The notes under the pieces are model-generated. The model was not told where the DNA came from, ran no database searches, and worked only from the letters and a program-made list of their open reading frames with translations. Both the position numbers and the translations under genes were made by a program. From DATJBC01 sp035515515 (GTDB lineage: Bacteria > Actinomycetota > Acidimicrobiia > Acidimicrobiales > UBA8190), in contig DATJBC010000278.1 in the NCBI GenBank assembly GCA_035515515.1, positions 1 through 8,573 on the forward strand: 8,573 nt of DNA. The letters run 5' to 3'. Shown piece after piece: positions 5,130 to 8,573 of the stretch. The first letter of the stretch is position 1, and each line of letters begins with the position of its first letter.

Positions 5130-6584
5130 ATGCCTCCGTCCGAGAATTCGGGCGTGCCCTCCGCGCGCCCTGCGCTCGCTCCCCGGCGGCGGCGGGGCGT
5201 GGCGCGACGGTTGGCGGTCCTGTGGGCCGCGCTGGCGCTCGGCGTCGCCAGTGTGACGTGGTGGGCGACGGCGGCCGTGCCGGCGGCGGCCCAGCCGGTC
5301 ACGCCGGCCCATCCCTACCCCGGGGGCGGGATCATCACCTTCGGCGACGCCCAGAACTTCGGGGCCCCCACCACCTCGCTGGCCTCCCCCCTCATCGGCA
5401 TGGCGGCCACCCCCGACGGCCAGGGCTACTGGCTGGTGGCCACCGACGGCGGCGTGTTCGCCTACGGCGACGCCCCCTACGCGGGGTCGTTGGGCGCGGT
5501 CCAGCTGACGGGGCCGGTGGTGGCCATGGCGCCCACCCCCGACGGCCAGGGCTACTGGCTGGTGGCCCTGGACGGCGGCGTCTTCGCCTTCGGCGACGCC
5601 GGCTTCTACGGCTCGATGGGGGGCACCCGCCTCGACCAGCCCATCGTGGCCATGGCGTCGACGCCCGACGGCCGGGGCTACTGGCTCGTGGCCGCCGACG
5701 GCGGGGTCTTCGCCTTCGGCGACGCCGGCTTCTACGGCTCGCTGGGCGGCGTCCACCTGGTGTCGAGCGTGACCGGGATGGCCCCCACCCCCGACGGCCA
5801 GGGCTACTGGATGGTCGCCGGGGACGGCGGGGTCTTCGCCTTCGGTGACGCCACCTACCTGGGCTCGACCGCCGGCAAGCCCATCCCGGGTGCCATCACC
5901 GCCATGGCCGCCACCTCCGACGGCAAGGGCTACTGGCAGGCGGGCGACGACGGCAGCGTCTACACCTTCGGCGACGCCCGCAACCTCGGAGGGTCGTCGT
6001 ACACCAAGCCGGTGTCGCCGGTGTCGGCCATGGCCACCACCCCCGACGGCAAGGGCTACTGGCTGCTCGAGCCGGACGACTGGGACTACACCTTCTCCGA
6101 CCCGTCCCCGTCGGCCACGGCCAAGTCGGCCTCGGTGGTCGCCATCGCCAGCGAGCAGGTCGGCCCCGACACGAACAACGCCCAGGGCGCCTACTGCAAC
6201 CCCTACGGCCCCTGCGAGCCGTGGTGCTCCCTGTTCGTGACGTGGGTGTGGCGACAGGCGGGCGTGCCCGTCCCGCCCATCCCCTTCACCGGCAACCTCT
6301 ACACCTGGGCGGCGCGCAGCACGGGCGTGCGGCCCCCCACCGCGCTGCCCGCGCCCGGCGACGCCCTGCTGTTCGGCTCGGGGCCAGCCAACACGGCCAC
6401 CTCGGTGCACACCGGGATCGTCGCCCAGGTGTGGCCCGACGGCGCCGTGGTGACCATCGAGGGTGATGCCGGGCCGGCGCCCGACGGCGCGCTCAACACC
6501 GTCCTCAACGGGCCGTTCCTCCTCAAGGACTCGGCCGGCTACAACGGCTTCGCCGTGTACGCCATCGCCAAACCGGTGCGCTGA
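5130..6584 (+). CDS. Secreted propeller-repeat protein with C-terminal CHAP hydrolase domain
   Basis: This 484-residue protein is predicted to be exported and to act on peptidoglycan. An Arg-rich n-region (RRRR at 19-22, RR at 26-27) precedes a hydrophobic core (28-50) and a likely signal-peptidase site after VPAAA (A54). Six 42-residue units start at Met/Ala pairs at residues 91, 133, 175, 217, 259 and 301. Their consensus cores are TPDGxGYWLVA and DGGVFAFGDA, and a half unit (IITFGDAQNFG) lies just before them; the set looks like a beta-propeller. A CHAP domain follows at about 345-480, with nucleophile C366 (EPWCSLFVTWVW), H427 (SVHTGIVAQV) and E444 (TIEGDAG) in the expected order for an amidase/endopeptidase. 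Two additional Cys (CNPYGPC) sit just before C366. The ATG at 5130 has only a weak AGG upstream; GTG at 5154 (leaderless-like) or 5199 (short classical signal peptide) are alternatives. Domain calls are firm; cell-wall target is inference. Confidence 0.87.
   Translation: MPPSENSGVPSARPALAPRRRRGVARRLAVLWAALALGVASVTWWATAAVPAAAQPVTPAHPYPGGGIITFGDAQNFGAPTTSLASPLIGMAATPDGQGYWLVATDGGVFAYGDAPYAGSLGAVQLTGPVVAMAPTPDGQGYWLVALDGGVFAFGDAGFYGSMGGTRLDQPIVAMASTPDGRGYWLVAADGGVFAFGDAGFYGSLGGVHLVSSVTGMAPTPDGQGYWMVAGDGGVFAFGDATYLGSTAGKPIPGAITAMAATSDGKGYWQAGDDGSVYTFGDARNLGGSSYTKPVSPVSAMATTPDGKGYWLLEPDDWDYTFSDPSPSATAKSASVVAIASEQVGPDTNNAQGAYCNPYGPCEPWCSLFVTWVWRQAGVPVPPIPFTGNLYTWAARSTGVRPPTALPAPGDALLFGSGPANTATSVHTGIVAQVWPDGAVVTIEGDAGPAPDGALNTVLNGPFLLKDSAGYNGFAVYAIAKPVR
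5142..5147 (+). promoter_or_regulatory. Weak -10-like hexamer GAGAAT
   Basis: GAGAAT matches TATAAT at 4 of 6 positions and is followed, after 6 bases, by an in-frame GTG at 5154. TTCAGG lies 17 bases upstream at 5119-5124, a poor -35. If used, the secreted protein's mRNA would be leaderless and the protein 8 residues shorter than when started at 5130. Confidence 0.18.
5400..6155 (+). repeat. In-frame 126-bp tandem repeats, six copies
   Basis: Six consecutive units begin at 5400, 5526, 5652, 5778, 5904 and 6030, each exactly 126 bases (42 codons) after the last, with no indels between unit starts. The first four are close to one another; the fifth and sixth have drifted, and the sixth loses the DGGVFAFGDA core (it reads DDWDYTFSDP). 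Units 2 and 3 share an identical 36-base run (5580-5615 and 5706-5741). A half unit precedes the array. The repeats encode the propeller part of the secreted CHAP protein. Confidence 0.9.
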
Positions 6585-6624
6585 CCGGGGCGCGCCCGCA
6601 CGGCGGGTGCCCGCGGGCCGCCGC

Positions 6625-6646
6625 GGCGTGAGCGGCGCTCCACGCC
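6625..6646 (+). terminator. Stem-loop downstream of the CHAP protein gene
   Basis: GGCGTG-AGC (6625-6633), loop GGC, then GCT-c-CACGCC (6637-6646) forms a 9-bp stem with one bulged C, about 40 bases after the CHAP protein stop and about 38 bases before the next -10-like box. A smaller hairpin (CCCGC, ACG loop, GCGGG at 6595-6607) lies nearer the stop. No T-run follows. The position fits a terminator for the secreted protein gene. Confidence 0.38.
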
Positions 6647-6683
6647 CCGGCGCCGCGCGACGCCCGCTGCGCCGGGTGCCACG

Positions 6684-6689
6684 TAGGCT
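6684..6689 (+). promoter_or_regulatory. -10-like hexamer TAGGCT
   Basis: TAGGCT has the TAnnnT form common in actinobacterial promoters. Exactly 7 bases later is an ATG (6697-6699), the spacing expected if transcription begins at the A of that start codon. No clear -35 is present. It would drive the leader ORF and the moxR-DUF58 genes behind it. Confidence 0.42.
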
Positions 6690-6696
6690 CGCGCCC

Positions 6697-6783
6697 ATGG
6701 CATCGTCCGCTCGCCGCGCCGGAGGCGCCCGGCGGACGGGCGGACCGTGGCCCCCGGCGTCCGCCGTTGCGGGCCCGCCGTGA
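6697..6783 (+). CDS. Candidate leaderless 28-residue leader ORF before moxR
   Basis: ATG at 6697 opens a frame encoding 28 residues, rich in Arg, Ala, Gly and Pro (it begins MASSARRAGGARR), ending at TGA 6781-6783. It has no ribosome-binding site but lies 7 bases after TAGGCT, so a leaderless mRNA is the natural reading. Its stop overlaps an in-frame GTG of moxR (6780-6782) as GTGA and abuts the AAGGA ribosome-binding sequence (6783-6787) for the moxR GTG at 6795. Ribosomes finishing this ORF would therefore be placed on the moxR start. It could be a regulatory leader peptide, a small protein, or a chance ORF; the peptide has no recognisable domain. Confidence 0.35.
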   Translation: MASSARRAGGARRTGGPWPPASAVAGPP

Positions 6784-6794
6784 AGGATCTGCCC

Positions 6795-8033
6795 GTGAGC
6801 CCCCGTACTCCCGGCGTGCCCGAGACCCCCGCCGGCGGGAGCCGCTTCCCCGGCGCCGGCCTGGGGACGGGTGCCGGGCTGGGCGTGGGCGCCGACGCCG
6901 CCCGCAGCGCCGAGATCACCGTGCCCGCACCGCCTCACGGGGTTGCTGGGATACAGGGGGCAGACGGGGCAGCTGTGGCTGGAGGGGTCCTCGGGACCGC
7001 CGGTACCGGCGTGGCCGGGGGTACCACCGTGACCCGGGGGCCGGCGGGCGGGGCCGAGAACGGCGCCGACGCCCGCCCGCCCCTCACCGAGCGGCTGGCC
7101 GCGGCCTTCAGCGCCGTGGTCGACACGGTGCGCGGCGCCTTCGTCGGCGACGAGAGGACGGTCCGCCTGTCGTTGTGCTGCCTGATGGCCGAGGGGCACC
7201 TCCTGGTGGAGGACCACCCCGGTGTGGGCAAGACGACCCTGGCCAAGGCCCTGGCCCACTCCCTCGGCCTGGGCTTCGGCCGCGTGCAGTTCACCGCCGA
7301 CCTGCTCCCCGCCGACGTGACGGGGGCCATGGTGCTCGACCGCGACAGCGGCCGCATCGTCTTCCGGCCCGGCCCGGTCTTCACCAACATCCTGCTGGCC
7401 GACGAGCTCAACCGCGCCTCCCCCAAGGCGCAGTCGGCGCTGCTCGAGTCGATGGAGGAGCGCCAGGTGAGCACGGACGGCGTCAGCCACGCGCTGCCGC
7501 AGCCCTTCATGGTCATCGCCACCCAGAACCCCTACGACGCGGCGGGCACGTTCCCGCTCCCCCACAGCCAGCGCGACCGCTTCCTCCTGCGCCTCAGCGT
7601 GGGCTACCCCGACCGCCAGGCCGAGGACGAGCTGCTCGCCGGGGTGCGCAGCCGCCCCGCGCCGGAGTCCCTCGACGTGGTGGGCAGCCCCGAGTTCCTG
7701 CGCGCCTTCTCCCGCGCCGTGCTGCGGGCGCACACCTCGCCCGAGGTGCGGGGCTACGTCCTCGACCTCGTGGGAGAGACACGCGCCCATCCCGACCTGA
7801 CCGTGGGGGCCTCCCCGCGCGCCAGCCTGGCCGTGCTGCGGGCGGCATCCGCCCTGGCCGTGTCGAGCGGTCGGGACTACGTCATCCCCGACGACGTGAA
7901 AGTGGTGGCCGAGCCGGCGCTCGGGCACCGGGTCGTCGTCCACCCCGCGGCTGAGCTCGCCGGGGTGACGCCGTCCTCGGCCATCGCCGAGATCCTCTCC
8001 CGGCTGGTCGTGCCCGTGGGCAGGGCGCGCTAG
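6795..8033 (+). CDS. MoxR-family AAA+ ATPase
   Basis: This 412-residue protein is a MoxR-type AAA+ ATPase, a chaperone-like class usually paired with DUF58/VWA-type proteins and linked to maturation of enzymes or envelope complexes. Visible motifs in order are Walker A EDHPGVGKTT (K146), the pore/H2-insert region PADVTGAMVLD, Walker B ILLADELNRASPKAQSALLE (D203, E204), sensor 1 VIATQNP (N245) and the arginine-finger region FPLPHSQRDRF (R262), followed by the C-terminal lid. About 96 residues before the AAA+ core (which starts near PPLTERLAAAF) are a Gly/Ala/Pro-rich, probably disordered extension not usual for the family, with atypical codon use at 6933-6986. The GTG at 6795 is chosen for AAGGA seven bases upstream; GTG 6780 (overlapping the leader ORF stop) is close behind, and GTG 7029 would give a family-typical 334 residues. 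A DUF58 gene follows after 40 bases, probably in the same operon. Confidence 0.88.
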   Translation: MSPRTPGVPETPAGGSRFPGAGLGTGAGLGVGADAARSAEITVPAPPHGVAGIQGADGAAVAGGVLGTAGTGVAGGTTVTRGPAGGAENGADARPPLTERLAAAFSAVVDTVRGAFVGDERTVRLSLCCLMAEGHLLVEDHPGVGKTTLAKALAHSLGLGFGRVQFTADLLPADVTGAMVLDRDSGRIVFRPGPVFTNILLADELNRASPKAQSALLESMEERQVSTDGVSHALPQPFMVIATQNPYDAAGTFPLPHSQRDRFLLRLSVGYPDRQAEDELLAGVRSRPAPESLDVVGSPEFLRAFSRAVLRAHTSPEVRGYVLDLVGETRAHPDLTVGASPRASLAVLRAASALAVSSGRDYVIPDDVKVVAEPALGHRVVVHPAAELAGVTPSSAIAEILSRLVVPVGRAR

Positions 8034-8061
8034 GCGGGGCGACACGACCGACGCGTCCGCC

Positions 8062-8066
8062 AGGGG
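8062..8066 (+). promoter_or_regulatory. Ribosome-binding site deciding the DUF58 start
   Basis: AGGGG lies seven bases before the GTG at 8074. The frame is open farther upstream into moxR, but no other start codon lies between the moxR stop and this GTG, so this site fixes the start. Confidence 0.55.
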
Positions 8067-8073
8067 CTTCGCA

Positions 8074-8573
8074 GTGCTCACACACCGGGGGGTGGTGTTG
8101 GCCGCGGGATCGGTGATCCTGACGGTGGCGGGGCTCGCCTACGGCGTGGAGGAGTTCGTCATGGTGGCCGCCTCGGTGGCCGTGCTCCTGGCGCTCGGCG
8201 CTGTGTCGGTCCGGCTGCGACGCCGGGCCACTCGTCACTGGCTGCGGGTGGTGGCGAACACGCCGCAGGTCGACCTGTCCCCGGGCCAGCTGGCCGTGGT
8301 CGAGCTCACGGTCACCAACACCGGAGGACGTCCCCTGCCGCCCGTGGTGGTGGGGGACCCCCGTCGGTGCTGGACGGTCTCGCATCCAGGCCTGAGCGGC
8401 AGCGCCCTCGCCACGCGGCGGACGTGGGGCACCGGGCGCGACCCCGCCGGGGCGGGGCTGGGCGGGCCGGCGCGGCACGTGGGCGGCCCCGACTCGACCG
8501 AGGTCACGGCCGACCCCGCCGGCGGGCTGGCCTCCGGGCTCGCCGGGCCCCGGCGGCGACGCACGCGCCGTCA
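8074..8573 (+). CDS. DUF58-family membrane protein, 3' partial
   Basis: A frame opens at GTG 8074 and stays open to the end of the window (166 codons plus two bases). Two hydrophobic segments are visible at about residues 6-24 and 28-46, followed by a basic stop-transfer stretch (RLRRR). Next comes a beta-rich section typical of the DUF58 N-terminal half: VDLSPGQLAVVELTVTNTGG (in part) and RPLPPVVVGDP, residues 66-96. This topology directly after a MoxR ATPase is the classic MoxR-DUF58 pairing. From about residue 97 the sequence becomes Gly/Ala/Arg/Asp-rich and no longer resembles the family, so either a low-complexity insert or a frame problem lies there. The conserved DUF58 motif itself would be downstream of the window. 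Family assignment rests on topology, the partial match and context. Confidence 0.7.
   Translation, partial: MLTHRGVVLAAGSVILTVAGLAYGVEEFVMVAASVAVLLALGAVSVRLRRRATRHWLRVVANTPQVDLSPGQLAVVELTVTNTGGRPLPPVVVGDPRRCWTVSHPGLSGSALATRRTWGTGRDPAGAGLGGPARHVGGPDSTEVTADPAGGLASGLAGPRRRRTRR

Noticed and set aside
4782..8081. Minus-strand open frame of about 1100 codons
   Set aside because: It is antisense to the well-supported SDR, CHAP and MoxR genes. Its apparent repeats (for example VALAVGGGGH) are only the reverse complement of the 126-bp repeats in the secreted protein.
1..8573. tRNA, rRNA, CRISPR array, insertion sequence or attachment site
   Set aside because: Reading both strands showed no cloverleaf-like tract, no short-repeat/spacer array, no transposase and no flanking direct repeats. 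The only tandem repeats are the coding ones at 5400-6155.

Overview
The window is very GC-rich DNA with strong G/C preference at third codon positions, GTG as the commonest start codon and genes packed with 4-base overlaps. It looks like a chromosome of a high-GC actinomycete. The best clue to a finer placement is the secreted protein at 5130-6584, whose 42-residue repeats (cores TPDGxGYWLVA and DGGVFAFGDA) are a family I associate with class Acidimicrobiia. Together with the MoxR-DUF58 pair and the split three-gene transhydrogenase, that makes Acidimicrobiia (Actinomycetota) the likeliest home. This is inference from remembered family distributions, not a search.

Layout. (1) 2-2714, plus strand: the proton-translocating NAD(P) transhydrogenase operon, pntAA (5' end outside the window), pntAB and pntB, joined by two GTGA overlaps. 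(2) 2723-3808, minus strand: a membrane-anchored PIN-TRAM protein of the YacL type, convergent with pntB and only 8 bases from it. (3) 3809-4119: a divergent intergenic region with A/T-rich patches, a perfect stem-loop and a promoter candidate. (4) 4120-5055, plus: an atypical NAD(P)-binding epimerase/dehydratase-like SDR. (5) 5130-6584, plus: an exported protein with a signal sequence, six 42-residue propeller-like repeats and a C-terminal CHAP cysteine-hydrolase domain. (6) 6697-8573, plus: a candidate leaderless 28-codon leader ORF, a MoxR-family AAA+ ATPase with an unusual N-terminal extension, and the start of a DUF58 membrane protein that runs off the window.

Functionally the window joins unrelated housekeeping modules: NADPH supply driven by the proton gradient, a possible membrane-tethered RNase, an orphan SDR, a cell-wall-directed secreted hydrolase, and a MoxR/DUF58 pair of the kind linked to envelope protein maturation. 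No mobile element, CRISPR array, tRNA or rRNA was seen.

I cannot show a new system here. The least ordinary signal is an architecture seen twice: a -10-like hexamer 6-7 bases before the start codon of a tiny ORF, so the transcript would be leaderless, and the tiny ORF's stop overlapping a GTG start of the main gene as GTGA (before the SDR and before moxR). The CHAP-repeat fusion, the PIN domain lacking one acidic residue, the SDR lacking YxxxK and the odd codon use in the MoxR extension are also worth checking.
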